A stretch of DNA of 64,000 bases from Caenorhabditis elegans (GCF_000002985.6 NC_003280.10:744001-808000); one strand, 5' to 3'; counted from the stretch's first letter, positions 11,431-24,405 are shown. The notes: a model not told the origin generated them from the sequence alone. Numbers and translations: made by a program.

Positions 11431-12402
11431 GTAAAAAAAATCCTGATAACTGGCCGCCGAATTAAACATTTCAGATCTTTGAAAATGCTGAAAATGAAAA
11501 GCAACACAGCAAAAAAAATTGGGAAATGGGGAAAATCAGTGAAGCATAGCTGAATACTAGTCGTTCCAGTTCCCAAAATTTCGCCAGTTTTTTATTCGTT
11601 ATTTATGAATAATCGGAAATTCGAATATCCGATTTGATGATTTTTAGAGTGATTTTCAGCCAAATTTTTAAGCGCAAATAGGAAAAACTAGAGGAATAAA
11701 AGTTTTAGGTTCTAGAATAAAAAACCGGAAAAAATGTGTTCCGGCACTTTTCACTCAAAAAAGGGTATAATTTGAGCATTTTCTGACGACTCCGCGAGCA
11801 AAAAAAATCCCAAAAATTTTGACCCAAAAAAAACGTAAAAATTGATATATTTTCCACACTCTCTTTTTCGGGTAATCTAGGTCTAAAATAGTAATCCCAT
11901 TGGGGGATTTTCCAAGACTTTGTTATATGATTTTCAGAAAATAGTAGGGTTGGATTGGAAACTCAAAAAAGTGTGCTCCGCGAGCAAAATACCTAAAATT
12001 TTGTGAAGAACAACATATTTATGATCAGCGGGGGGGCAAAAATTTGAAATTTTTAAAATTGTATTCCCATTTCGAAAAAAAGGAAAACAAAGAAAATTAA
12101 ATTTTCAAAAAATACTTTTTAATTGTTTAATTCCCATGGTCGTCCCACTGAAAATAAATTTGAAAATATTCCTGAAACTTCAGAAAATCTTACTCAAAAT
12201 TTATACAATTTTATTCAAAATTTACAAATTAAAAAAATCAATACAAAGAAAAAAGAACAACCCGTACACAAAAAATCAATAATTTTAGAGATTAAAAAAA
12301 AATCTAAAAAGCGTGTTCTCAATCAATGAATGAATGACTAGTTGAATGAAGATCATCAAAGTACTTTGGGTCTATTCAGGAAAAAATCGATAATTCGATA
12401 AT

Positions 12403-15400
12403 TTAAATCTGCGAGGATGTCATATTTGGCGGCTTGTAAATTGCAGAGTACGCCGGCGGTGGAGATGATGGACGGGGCTGAAATTATTGATTTTTCTAAT
12501 AAAAATTGAAAACTCATTGTCAGATGGGCCGGGGCACTTCTTAGAAAACAAACTGGATATCGATTGTTTTTTTATAGCCGGAAATTAAAAAAAAAATCTT
12601 ACCATGGGTGGTGCTGACGGGTACCCCGTAGATGTGGGCGGAGCCTGAGCATACGGAGCCGAGTAGGATTCTGAGACCATTGGTGGGAGCCCGGAGGGTG
12701 GTGGCAAATGGGTGACTAGTGGTTCACGAGCCATTTCCTGGAAAAATTATTTTTTATTAAAGATCCAGAAGAGTTTGCTCGAAAATGCTTACCCTGGCCG
12801 CCTGGTTTTCCCGAACTTTTTTCAGACAGCGGCGGACATCTTCCGGGTCCAGTGGCTTGTCATATGGATCCTCCCGGGACATCGGGCCAAAACAATCGCA
12901 GAAGCATCCTTTGACCATCTGGAACTTAGAAAATTGTTGGAAAGTTTCAGAGACAAGTCAATAAAATTAAAGAAAGGGGTACTGTACTAGAGCTCTTTAG
13001 AGCTGAAGCAATTTCTATTGGAGATCAACAAAAAAGCCGAGATCGGTTATAAATATATCCATTTCCGGCGCGGAGCCATCACGCCCAAATGTGGAAGAGG
13101 ATACTTCAGCGGGGAGTACTGTAGGGGAGGAGTTTGAGAGCAAACTAGAGAATTTCTCTGGATTTCAGAAGCTCAATGAAATTTTGAGAGGAAAAAATTT
13201 GTTACTGAGATTTTTAAATTTATTTGAAGCCAAATATTGGAGTTTTTGAGTATCTTTTTAGAGCTTCTGGGGGCAAAAGCTTAGCTTGTACTAGAGAATT
13301 CTACGTTTTTACATCTTAAAATCGTAAAATTTCATTTTTTTTATTATTATTAATCAACAACAAAAAATCATTGGTTTGTGACCGGCTTTAAACTTGAAAA
13401 ATAAAACAATTAAAAAATTTAGTCTTCAAAATTCCAAGAAAAGTTATACAAGGATTTGCCAATTCTGTTAAAAATGTTTTTGAGCAAGCATAATTTTAAA
13501 TTGCAACCCCATTTTTTGAGGTTTTCGATGATTTTATCGATACAAAAAAATTTGCGATTCACGACGCACCATGTCTAAAAGCTCGTTTTTTTCAATTTTG
13601 GCAGCCTATATCTCTGGTGATTTTATTTTATTTTTGTAAAATTTATAAATTTACTCACGAAACAGTCCCCACTTATTTTTCTTTAATTTTTTTTTTTTTT
13701 GAAAATATCTTCTAAATAAGCTGAGAAAATGTAGAAAGAATGAAAGAAAAAAGAGAAGGAAAAGCATGAAAAAGAAAAAAAAACAAAACTAAATTAGAAA
13801 CATTAATTAAAGTTTTCGAGACTTCTCCAGCCCCCTACACAGAAAATTACAAAAATATGTTTCACAACAGTGCTCTCAGTTACCTACTGTTTGCCCACTT
13901 TAACTGATAATCCTTGTTAACACCCAGTTAACTTAAGTGATTAGTAATCAAGGCCCAATGGAGTTACGAAATTAAGAAGAAGCTTAGAATCTTTTTTTAA
14001 CAAGCTGATTAAAGTAGTATGTCCTTAAACTGGTTTTACTCAATTTTGACAGTTTAAAACTTGATTTTCTTTAGTTCTTTTTAAAAAGAAATTACCAAAT
14101 AAACTTTGCTAAAAAAAATGTATCTTATCGATGCACCATCTCAAAAAAAAAAATTTTCAACAGCCGAAGCTTAAAGCTTGATGTTGGGTCAATTTTTGGT
14201 CGATGCACCATGCCCAAAACTAGTTTCAATTTTTCTCTATTCTTTTGAAGTTGGAACAGATTTAATATCTTCAGAAAAAAACAAAAATGAACAATGTTAA
14301 ACAAAAAAAGTCTCCTATCGATGCACCATGTCCCAAAAAATATTTTTCAACGGCCAAAGCTTAAAACTTGATTTTTTCAGTTTTATCAAGAAAATGCCAA
14401 TTGAAGAATGTTTTTTTAGAAATAATTTTAAGGTTAAATAAACTTTTTTGCATTTTTAGAATCAAGCGAGATTTGTGTTGTTGAAAATGTGGGGTCGATG
14501 CACCGTGTCCAAAACTAGTTAGGATGATTTTCTACAATTTTGTAAATAAAAATGCTTAAGCTTTTACGGTTCTCGATGCACCATGTCCAAAACCTAAGTA
14601 TAATCTTGAAAAATCTTTTTAAGATTTTTTTTCCAAAAGTTGATTTTTCAAAAAAAAAATTTTTTTTATAAAGCCTTTAACGATGGAAGTGTATTACTGT
14701 ATTCAAAAATTAATAGCATCAAATTTTCCCCTAAAAACTGGCAACGCAAAAAACCAATTGGTAATCCAATGTCAAACACTAAAAAAAATGAAAAAAATGC
14801 AGCTCCTATACACTACTGTTTGCCGATCTTCCGATAATCCCTGTTAACGCCTATCATTTCAAGTGATTATTATATTTGTTTACTGTACTTTTAGTAGTGG
14901 GGGCTGCCTGTGATGCGTGGGAAACAGTAGGGGCTCCGCGAGCTGTGTGAGAAATAATAATAATGATGCGATAGATATCTTTTTTGGAGTGTTTTCCAAA
15001 AGTGACGATTCTTTTTGGTGGGGGGGGGGGGGGGGGGCTCCATAATGTCTATCCACTTGAAAATTGCGTGAATTGGCTATTAAAAAACGAATAGGAGCTT
15101 TATACCAAACTAGACATATTTTCTGAGGGGAAATTTGAAAAATTGGAGCAAAAATCCACAATTCTCACTTCAAAATTATTGTTTATTGTGAGCAATTTCC
15201 TTCCTTTTAAAGAAAAAAAATGACGCGATTTTAGTTTAAAAAATCACTTTTTTTTGCTCAAAAATAGCACGCAAACTGATAAAGGTGTGGAAGTGCAGGT
15301 TTTTTTGAACAAAAATTGTTTTTGCTCCAAATGTTTTTCAGTACCACGTTAGGTGCTAGGTGATATCATTTTTTTTTGTTGAAAAAGTGTTCCGATGGGG

Positions 15401-18400
15401 TAGTTGAAGCTTAAAATATGCTCGGTAGAGGTTCCTTCGAGCTCCAAAATTTTCAGATAATTTACTTAAATCTACGTACCGAAAAACCGGATTTCGTGGG
15501 GGTTTTAGAAGTTAGGGACCAACTTTGAATAGTTTTCGACCTGGAAAATTCAAGAATTTCTCAAAATACAGTCAAAACTTCCAGGTAGCTTCTATGCTCC
15601 AAATGCTTAGTGCTCCAAAAAATTTGGTGAGCTCTCTGATATGTCCTAACTTAGACCTAAATTAACCAATATCAAGTAGCTTTAAGGGCAATTTTAAAAG
15701 TTGTTGGAGCGCAAAAAAAGTCAGATTTTTCAATTTTTTGAGTCAAAATTCTATACAAAACCCCAGGTTAAGCTGAATTTTTCCTTTAAAAAACCATGGA
15801 AAAGAGCGAAAGAACAAAAAAAAGTGAGTAGAAGCAGTCGAAAAAGACGAGTGACTAGATGTATATGCAGAAAAGAGCTCTATCCCTCTTTTTGCTCTGG
15901 GCTCGAAACTCCCATTTATTTCGCTCATTGCGTGAGCTCTCCCGTCTGCGTCTCGCATATTCCAGGGCTTTTCGGAAGAAAAAGAAAAAAGAAAACGTCG
16001 CAGAAAACGAAGTCGAGCATGAGTGTGGTGAGGGAGCCGGGAGGCTTAAAGTAGTCGTCAAGAGGAAAAAGACGCAGAGAGCAGTGAGTAGGGATTTACG
16101 AAATTTCTAGAATGAGTCAGTAAAAGTATTAACACCAGATGGATTTTAATAAGTAAAAAAGACAATGAAAATGTATGACCCTAGCTGGGGGTCGAACCCC
16201 GGGCGTTTTAGCCGAAAGGAATTCGCCGAAAATACCACTGCGCCACTTGTGAAAATTTTTTTTTAGAAAAATACATCCTAAAAAATTGAAGAACGGTCCA
16301 GTTTAAGCAGTAGAATTAAAATTTCGAAATAAAATGTTTTTGACAAAACGAGAAACTGACTTCTCCAATATTTCAACACCCTTCTATTTTATAGGTTCTT
16401 GAGTCACTTGCCCTTTTTTATCAGTTCATTCTAGATTTTAAGCACTTTCACACCTTGAAAAGTAATAAAAATGTGCTAGAAACTGGTGCTGAAATTCTGA
16501 AAAATTTAGGAGAAGCAGGCTGATAAGGAAAAAAATTGGGTTTTTGAAAAGTTAGGGGTTTGGTAAAAAAGTGCAATTTTTATAGCTTTTAATGAGTTTT
16601 TTTATAGAGAAAGTACAAATCATGCAGATACTGAAACCGGTGATTTTGAGCCAAAAAATTTTTTCATAAAAAAACTCGTCCGTTAACTGTGAAACACTAA
16701 AATTCCACCTCAAGCTTCACCGCTTCCAGTTAAAAAAAAGAAAAAAGAGCCCTTCCCTGGCGTGGCTCGGCGGCTCATTTCCGTGGTTTTTCTCTCGTTT
16801 TCTCTACTTACTCTTCACATGCACATTTTTCTAAATGTGTTTTGAATATAAATATATCCAGAAGCCCATGTAATACTCGGAATTGGTGTTTGAAAATAAC
16901 AAAAAATAGGAAAAACACGGAAATTTGGAATTTGTTGGGTATTAGATATTAGCCCTCAAACATTATTTTTTACAGAATTCAAACATTTGTCAAAATCAAA
17001 AAACTACTTCAAAATCCAATTTTGAAACAGAAAATTTAAAAATTTGACATTTTTCAGAAAAATTGTCCAAGTGGCGCAGTGGGATTTTCCCCAAAAGTAG
17101 TTCGGAGTAGAAGGTCGCGGGTTCGATCCCCACGCAGTGAGAAATATTTTTGCAACAGTCGTTGGTTATGGTTTTATTAAAAACATCAGAAATTTTCACA
17201 TATGAAGTCAGATTTTTAAAGCAATTCTCAAAAAAACAAAGAAAAATTCCCCCAAAACTCAAAAACTGAATTTCAAAATTTTCTTTCCAGAAAAATGCGT
17301 CACATTTTTATTTTTCCTACCCCCATGCTTATTTGTTTCACCTCTAAAAAAGTATCTTCCTATTCCAAATTTGGTTCAATTCAAACAAATAGTGAAGCGC
17401 CGGGGGGAAGGGGGAGGTCATAAAACAAATGGTTGGGCAAACAAAAGAGTCTATTTTTGCAAAAAATAACGGTCTATATATGACTCTTTGCTATGCTGAA
17501 ATTGATACGGGAAGAGTTTGAAAATACATTTCAAGAAGAAAATCGAAAAAAAAAATTCACGAAATTTTTTTATTTGAAAAATCATTTCCAGAATTTTCCC
17601 ACCTTAACCACACTTTGCAAAAATTTTTCGGCCACTATGGGGCTCGAACCCCGGACGTTTGAGCCGAAAACAATTTGCCCAAAATCCCACTGAGCCACTC
17701 GGACACTTTTCTAAAAAATCTCAAATTTTCGATTTTTTCAACTGAAAACAGATTAAAGCCCCATTTCCGCATTTTTCTGCTTCAAATATTGAACTTTTGA
17801 GCAACGTGTGCCCTCAAAATCCAATAAGATGTTCTCACAATCTGATCCGTCGTGAGCAAACAGACAAATACAAAATATATATTGAAAATGAGAAAAATAA
17901 CAAGGCAAAAACCAAACATGAAATGAAAAACGTGGAGCTTCTCCTCTCTCCGGGGCTTCTTGAGCATGGGAACTGCGAGATAGTATGGAGGGGAGGGGGA
18001 GACGCAGAGAAGGGGAAAAGGGTTCGGGTTTCACAAAACTTGGCTATTATATGCGGCACAATTTTAAATTAATTAAAAATTTTATTTTTTACAAAAAAAA
18101 TAACGCAAAAAAAAAACTAGGGATTGTCTGAATGTCTCAGTGGGATTTTCCAAAAACTCTGGGCAACAGGTCACGGGTTCAACCCCCGCCTCGGTGTAAA
18201 CTTTTTTCCAGATTTTTTTCTACGAGTTTTTTTTACATTTAAAACTCATAAAAACTTTAAAAAGTCAAAAATTCCCACTTACCATGGCAAGAACTCCCAT
18301 GAGAGCCAAAACAACTGCAGCAATTACCAAAAGCATAACCATTGGGTCCGGTGGTGGGGAAAGTGAATTTTTAGCAGAAAGTGCTAAGGAAATTGGCGGG

Positions 18401-21317
18401 ATTTCGATTTGGTGGTGAAGCTCGCAACTTTGACCAAAGTATCCGAATGGGCACCTGGAAAATTGAAAATTTTTCGGGCAGTTTTAGGGAAATAGCTTTG
18501 AATTCGGAGTTAAAACAAAAGTGTTCAAATGGCTCAGTGGGAAAATCCATGAAATCTATTCGGCTCTGAATGTCCGGGGTTCGACTCCCAAAGGAGTTTT
18601 TAAAAAATTTCAAATTTTTGTAGGTGTTTAAGAAGTTATAAAAATGCCGGTTTTGTTCAGAAATATCAAAAAATCAATTTTGAAAAAAGTGTCCAAATGG
18701 CCCAGTGCGAAAATCCATGAATCCCCTGAGGGTCTAAAGGTGTGGGGTTCAACCCCAGTGGGGTTGAAATAAAAAAATGATGTCAAAAATTTTTTTTGCA
18801 CATGCTCAAATGTTAAATTAGGTTCAAAAATCATTTTAAATCCTTCAAAAAAAAATAAATCCTTAAATTTTTTTTCAATTTTTAAAGAATTTTAACGTTT
18901 AATTTTTTTAATATTTACAAAATTTTAAACACCAATTTTTAAAACAAAAATATTTTCAGTCACAAAACTTTAAAAAATCCAATAAAACCGAGGTCATCAG
19001 ACATGTCAATTGTTTATACAAACACGGAGAGCACAGGAAGGGAGAAGCTCTAAAATTCAAGCTCCGCCCCCACTTTTTATGTGAAAAAATAGTGCACAGA
19101 GAGTGAAGAGAGGAAGGAGAAGCATGTGACAATTTGGAATGGCAAAATGAGATAAATATGGAGCATTGTGGGGAAAAAAGAGGAAAAAGTGTCAAATTAC
19201 GCGGGGTAATTTGATCTATTTGGGGGTTTACAAGATTTTTTTTTAATCAGAAGTTTGTGAAACCAATTTTTGAATTTTTCACGTGTGCTCTATGAGCATA
19301 AATTTTCTGGAAATATCCAGATGTTGACATGGAAAACTAAGGGATTAGTTACCAGAGAGCAACAACAAAAACAGAAACTTGGAGCCCGGAGCTCCGAAGT
19401 TTGGGAATTCCCGCTGGATACTTTTAGAAGTTGAATTATTTTTTTTTAAATTGGATTATTCCATGCTTCAGAACTTGAAAACTGTAAAAAAAATTTTATT
19501 TCCAAATTTTTTTAGATACGGAAATTTCAAAAAAAAAAGGAAAAATTTTTGAAAAAGCTTTTTTTTGGAAAATTTTAGAGAAAATAGTTAGATTTTTGAA
19601 AACCTTATATCTCTGTCCATTTTTGAAATTTCTGGACAATGTCTTCAACAAAAATATACTAATATATTTGATATTTAATATGTTCATAAATAATTTCATA
19701 GAAAAATGAATTTAACCAAGATATAACCTGCTGAAGTAAAGAAAACTGGGTGGTAAAACATGGTGCATCGACTGAGAGCTTTTAAACTTTGACAGACTAT
19801 ATCTCATTTAGTTTTTAAGATATTAGAAAGATTATAACTACAAAATTATAGAAAAACATACGATAATTAGTTTGTTAGTTGGAAATTTTTCAAAAAAACT
19901 TTGAAACAACTGCGATACGACCTGTTAAAGCTTAATTAAGGATTGAAAACCTCAAAATTTTGATATTCTCTAGCTGAACTTGGTCTAAACTAAAACGGAT
20001 CAAAACGCGTTAAAACTAATTTAAACTTGACATTTCAAAGTTATGTAGTAGCATCAACGATGTAGTAACTCTTATCATCTCCTACCAACTGCTCCCCCTC
20101 CCCATCTTTTTCTCTACGTCTCTCACCTCCATCCCGCACTCTCTCTATCCGTTCGGAGCTGTTGCATTTCTCATTTCGAAATTTTGAAATAATCGGAGAG
20201 TAAAGGTGTAATTTTGTCTAAGGGATTACTCTCAAAATTTCATCGTTACGGGAACAGATTAGCGGGGCGGGGGAGGAAGGTGTAATGTCAAATTGCTATG
20301 TACTACTAAATCCTAGAGGAGTTTCATGACGAGGAATGTAAGAAAATGTACAAAGAATTGAAGTCAAAAATAACTTTTTTAGGCGGAAAATTAAAAAAAA
20401 AATTTCGAGAAAAAAATGTCCAAGTGGCGCAGTGGGTTTTTCGGCAAACCTCTCTGCGCTCAACGGGCTCGGGGTTCAATCCCCGTTGCGGCTAAATGTT
20501 TTTTTATAAAAATGTTGCACAAGTTTTAGCATTAAAAATTTCAGAAATAGTAAATTTTCCTCCAGTATGGCTAAAAATTGATAAGAAATTTGCCGGAAAG
20601 GGTAGGTGCAAGTAATCACTCACTGATAACGAGCATAATATTAATAATGAAAAGAAGAAAACACTGATAGGCAACTGTACAAAATTGAAAATAAATTTCA
20701 GCCCTACCTGCACATGAAACTGGCTTTGTAGGCATCAAATAATGCCTGATCAGCTAAATCGCTGAAGCTTATGTTGTACAATTGGCAGTCCGCTGAGCCA
20801 GTCAGCCCGAATTGAGCTAGCTTTTCAATGAAGCTTGTGGTGTTGGTTTCTGAAAAAAATTGGTAAAAATTAGTATTTAAGTGTCTTTTTCACCGGGTTG
20901 AAGTTGCATTTTTGAGTTAAAAATAATAGAAAATTTAATTTTCTCTCCAAAAATTACCCCCAAAACATTTTGCAACCAGTTTCCAGCGTAACTTTTTAAA
21001 TTCCAAGGGTACGGTAGCACCAAAAATACGCAAACAAAAAATGTGTAAAAGTGGCTCAACTGGGAAGAGAGATGGCTGGGACCAAAAAGACCGGGGTTCA
21101 ACCCACGCCGTGGCAAATTAATTTTTTTCAGGGTTTCACTAGCTGCAGTTATTACTCACTTACTTAAAACTTGCATCCATCATCAAAAAAAATATTTTTA
21201 GAAAGTCTTACCTGTAACCAAGTCGGCTGACCAGTCTGTAGGATCAATTGAAGAGTTTCTATGAAAATCCAAAAACGGCTCTCCTCCAAAACAACAGACT
21301 GCTGGAAAATGCTCCAT
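12403..21317 (-). CDS. Single-pass membrane protein with EGF-like end and proline-rich tail
   Basis: Six exons join in frame: 21212-21317, 20708-20849, 18283-18454, 12793-12918, 12603-12737 and 12403-12477 (756 bases, 251 residues). An AAAA leader after TTTTTTCAG at 21322 looks like an SL1 site, which favours ATG 21317. The N-terminal ~80 residues end in 'CRCPFGYFGQSCEL', the closing half of an EGF-like module. Next come 'SPPPDPMVMLLVIAAVVLAL' as the start of one membrane helix, a Cys cluster (KGCFCDCFGP), a charged stretch, and a Pro/Ser/Tyr-rich tail with PPPAY, a PPxY motif of the kind bound by WW domains. No signal peptide precedes the EGF part, so either an upstream exon is missed or the helix acts as a reverse signal anchor. 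The third intron is 5.4 kb and full of repeats. Family not recognised. Confidence 0.75.
14128..14590 (+). repeat. Cluster of CGATGCACCATG repeats
   Basis: CGATGCACCATG or one-base variants occur at about 14129, 14201, 14319, 14496 and 14574, each followed by CCCAAAA-like sequence. Related copies lie near 2218, 2390 and 13562. Confidence 0.75.
15020..15037 (+). repeat. Uninterrupted run of 18 G
   Basis: Eighteen consecutive G bases, followed by CTCC. Such mono-G tracts can form G-quadruplexes and in C. elegans are known deletion hot spots when the DOG-1 helicase is lost. Confidence 0.9.
15830..16085. promoter_or_regulatory. Promoter-like patch inside intron
   Basis: A higher-complexity island holds CGTCTGCGTCTCGC and, in reverse, AAAGACGCAGAGAG. 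CTGCGTCTC-type words are enriched in many worm promoters. It lies within the long intron of the EGF/TM gene and could serve an internal start. Weak evidence. Confidence 0.3.
16177..16251 (-). repeat. tRNA-like unit, family B
   Basis: Minus-strand AAGTGGCGCAGTGGTATTTT and CGGGGTTCGACCCCCAG. First copy of family B, which replaces family A beyond 16 kb. Confidence 0.75.
17065..17140 (+). repeat. tRNA-like unit, family B
   Basis: GTCCAAGTGGCGCAGTGGGA and CGGGTTCGATCCCCACG. Confidence 0.75.
17630..17706 (-). repeat. tRNA-like unit, family B
   Basis: Minus-strand GTCCGAGTGGCTCAGTGGGA and CGGGGTTCGAGCCCCAT. Confidence 0.75.
17940..18030 (-). promoter_or_regulatory. Promoter-like patch with GAGACGCAGAG
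   Basis: A pyrimidine- and GC-rich island with GGGAGACGCAGAGAAGG, about 250 bp downstream of the membrane-segment exon of the minus-strand gene (inside its long intron). A similar CAGAG word (GGGACGCAGAG) lies at 26451, upstream of the four-helix gene. Confidence 0.28.
18124..18198 (+). repeat. tRNA-like unit, family B
   Basis: GTCTGAATGTCTCAGTGGGA and ACGGGTTCAACCCCCGC. Confidence 0.7.
18521..18597 (+). repeat. tRNA-like unit, family B
   Basis: GTTCAAATGGCTCAGTGGGA and CCGGGGTTCGACTCCCA. It lies just upstream of a coding exon of the EGF/TM gene, on the opposite strand. Confidence 0.7.
18689..18766 (+). repeat. tRNA-like unit, family B
   Basis: GTCCAAATGGCCCAGTGCGA and TGGGGTTCAACCCCAG. 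Directly repeated after the unit at 18521. Confidence 0.7.
20417..20495 (+). repeat. tRNA-like unit, family B
   Basis: GTCCAAGTGGCGCAGTGGGT and CGGGGTTCAATCCCCG with a well-paired T arm. Confidence 0.75.
21043..21117 (+). repeat. tRNA-like unit, family A
   Basis: AAAGTGGCTCAACTGGGAAGA and CCGGGGTTCAACCCACG. An outlying family A copy. Confidence 0.7.
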
Positions 21318-22101
21318 TTTTCTGAAAAAATCGAAATTTTTAGCTGAAAATTGTAACATTCGAAATGCGCAGCAAGAAACTAAGCCCCCCAGAAGAGCGC
21401 GTTAATTTATGTCAATTAGTGAAACAAGAGAAACGGGGAAAAAGTGCACATTTTCTGTTTCTTTTTCTTGGTTTAAAGGGTTCAGGGTTTGGGAAATTGT
21501 AGTGGGAGAGGAGAAAAAAATCTTACCGGAAAAATGGAAAAATGTATGGAAACTTCAAATGAGCCATATGAAAATAATTATGATGTGTTTAGAGGTCCTA
21601 TTGCAGTATGTAACTTTAAATTTTTATTATTTTTGCGCTATAGAAGTTGTGTGAAGATTGAGTAGAAAAACAAAAATTTTTTGGACGAACATTTTTTTTT
21701 GGACTAAAATTTTTTTTGGACTAAAATTTTTTTGGACTAAAATTTTTTTCATCAAAAGTGCTCCTCACCCTCTTCAAACTTTGAATATTAAAAACTTGAA
21801 GATCTTAAATATTGACAAAACGTGGTCCGAAAGATATTATTTTTTTTTTCTATGAGGTCCCCCCCCCCCTCTCCCATTCACAATATTTCCGGTGGCAGAA
21901 GCCGAAAACAGGAGAATTTCAAAGGGTCTTTGGAGAAGATTGAAGGATTGACAAGAGCATGATATGTTGGCAATGACAATCAACTTTTTTTTCTGGTACA
22001 ATATAAAGTGGTCTAGAAAAAAAATGGAAGAATTGTTAAGGTGAAACTTTTTGACGAAAAATTTTACAAGAAATTCGTAAAAAAAAGTCTAACAAAAAAT
22101 A

Positions 22102-22170
22102 TTTGCCACAGTGGGCGTCGAACCCTGGACGTGTGATCTACAGTCATCCCTATTCCAGTTGAGCCACTTT
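22102..22170 (-). repeat. tRNA-like unit, family A-like
   Basis: Minus-strand AGTGGCTCAACTGGAATAGG and AGGGTTCGACGCCCAC. Confidence 0.65.
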
Positions 22171-22569
22171 TTTTTTCGCTTTGAAACATTTTATTTTGGG
22201 AGATTGGGTCAAATTTAAGGTATTACTCCGTAGAGCCTATAAAAAAATTGCAAAACAAAAATTTTAACTTCACAGATAACCAGCATTTTGGAGAATTTTC
22301 AAGAAAATCTCCCAAATAAAAACCAAAAATTCATGTCAGAAAAATATGAATTTTAGAATTCAATCATTCGAAAAGACTACAAAACACAATCATCTCATAT
22401 GCATGTAAATCTGCCTTCTGATGTGAAATTTGAATTCAGAAAAAGATGAAAAAGAAGTCAGGTGTGAATTTTAGGAAATCTTATTGGAAATTTCAACATC
22501 TACCAGTTTTTTAAGTAGGAAACACTGAAAAATCTACAAAAAAGAATTAGAAAAAAAAATTAGACCTCT

Positions 22570-22620
22570 TGAGTCGAAGATTTTTTCGGGGAAAATCCCA
22601 CTGAGCCATTCGGCCACTTT
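22570..22620 (-). repeat. Truncated tRNA-like unit, family B
   Basis: Minus-strand GGCCGAATGGCTCAGTGGGA is clear but the B-box half is lost. Confidence 0.5.
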
Positions 22621-23151
22621 TTTGGAAAACCTCAAAATTCAAGTTTTGAAGTGAATTTTCCGGTTTACCACTACCGCAAGGTCTCAAAAAGTCTCCGTAG
22701 AGCTAAAACTCGATAAAACTATGAAAATCCATCCAAAAATGCTCCAAGAGCACCCATTATTCTTCCAGTCACCACATATATCTTGAGTCCATCCAAGAAG
22801 GAAATGACTATATTATATTGGGGTCCACCACCACACCGACTTTCAAAAAAATAGAAGGAAATGGGAAAATGGTTGGGGGGCTGATGTGGATATAATACGC
22901 CCTTTGGGAATTGGACGAGGACATTTCCATCAAAATGACACTTTCTATAGAGATAAGGTGTCCGAAATGTGGATTAGATGGACTGCTCAAAAAAGAAAAA
23001 AAAGCAAAATTTGGTGTAAAAAGATGCTCCTGGCTAGTGACAAATTTCTAAAAGACAGAATTTTGAATGCTGGACTTTCAGTGGAAAAAAAAAAATTCAT
23101 TATCAGCTAAGATATTGGTGGCAAAAATAGATACCTCAGGAAAAAAGTTTT

Positions 23152-23232
23152 TGCCAAAACGGGGGTCGAACCGTTTTTGTGTTTTTTTTTTGGCTTTTTT
23201 TTGTGTGAAAATCCCACTGCGCCATTTGGACG
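23152..23232 (-). repeat. tRNA-like unit, family B
   Basis: Minus-strand GTCCAAATGGCGCAGTGGGA and GGTTCGACCCCCGT; the middle is interrupted by a T run. Confidence 0.6.
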
Positions 23233-24405
23233 CAATTTTGGAAAACGTTGAAATTTACAATGCACTATGGATGTACTGTAAAAGTGAACTGTCGGATCGA
23301 TTGGGAAGTAGACTAAAATTATGTCTAGTTTGTAGTTTGTAGTTTGTAGTTTGTGATTTGAAGCCCCAAGCAGCCGACATTCATAGAGGCTGGTGATTAG
23401 GCACTAAAACTGATATCCCCTGTTTTTCTCATCGCCGATAATTAAAAAAAATAGTTTAGCGCTTAAATTAAAAAAAAAAACAAACTTTTTAAAAGTATTT
23501 AGTCTAAAAATTTCAAGAAAAAGCACAAAATCACACAACTAAAATACAAAAATTGCTGCCGTCTCCCAAAAAAAAGAGATAATCTCAAAAATGACATAAA
23601 ATCTTAGTATCCATTTTAGTTTTAACATCTTCCGACAAGATACATAAAAAAGTTGGCTTCTAAGTGCCTTTTTTCTTTTGAATAAAACGTCGTAACTTGT
23701 AGATGTATTGTAAGAAAGTTCTATAGTAAAAAGGAAATGACAAGAAGTCGGAAATTCGGTGCAATATAACTTCAGGTGGAGTAACTCTGAAAAATCTGAA
23801 ATTTATGGAAACAATTTGGGAATAAAATAAATTAAAATCTGGCTGAAATGATTGTCTAAAACTTTACCAATTTCAAAGCACAAGACATTGTTGAAAAAAT
23901 CTGTATTGGGAACATTGCTGTAATATATTTAATATGAAACTTTTTTCATTCAGAATTCAAATTTCAGCTTATGTGCTCCCGTTGCTCCTTTCAAGGCTCA
24001 AAACTCCAAAAGTTCTTCCAGATTCCGATCAAACCCCCTTCCTGTCTTTCGTCTCCAAAACCTCAATTTTTGTGCGGAGCCGCCGGAGCAAGAACGCAAT
24101 CTCTAATTGCCTGAAATTTCAGCCAACACTATTCGGAGGCAATTAAGACATGACGCCCACTCAATGGGATGCGGCCATTCCTTTTGTTTTCTTTAGTTTT
24201 TCCTTCTGTCTCTGAAGATTACTGTAAATGAAGTTGTTTTACTTTTTGAACTGTTTTCTTTGGAGCTTTTTTAATTTTGCAGCGATTATTTTAAGTCGCT
24301 TTTGAGTAAAAGAAAAACATTTCCATTTGAAAACTGTAGAAAAAATATTTAAAGTTGTTTACTATCAAAGATAACTAGTGAAAGTTGAGCAATTTGAGCT
24401 TTTGC

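Larger units (their letters stand above)
6550..12400. other. Gene-free spacer, repeat filled
   Basis: Apart from the tRNA-like units listed, this stretch is AT-rich with many A and T runs. I found no exon-like block with splice signals on either strand. Short open frames here mostly read through the tRNA-like units. Confidence 0.6.
13000..18280. other. Long intron with repeat families and promoter-like patches
   Basis: It holds five or more CGATGCACCATG-type motifs (14.1-14.6 kb), the G18 tract, family B tRNA-like units, and two patches richer in GC (15.83-16.08 and 17.94-18.03 kb). No coding exon was identified in it. Confidence 0.6.

Noticed and set aside
15701-16110. Overlapping open frames on both strands around 15.7-16.1 kb
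   Set aside because: They fall in a GC-richer, promoter-like island; no protein family match and no splice partners.
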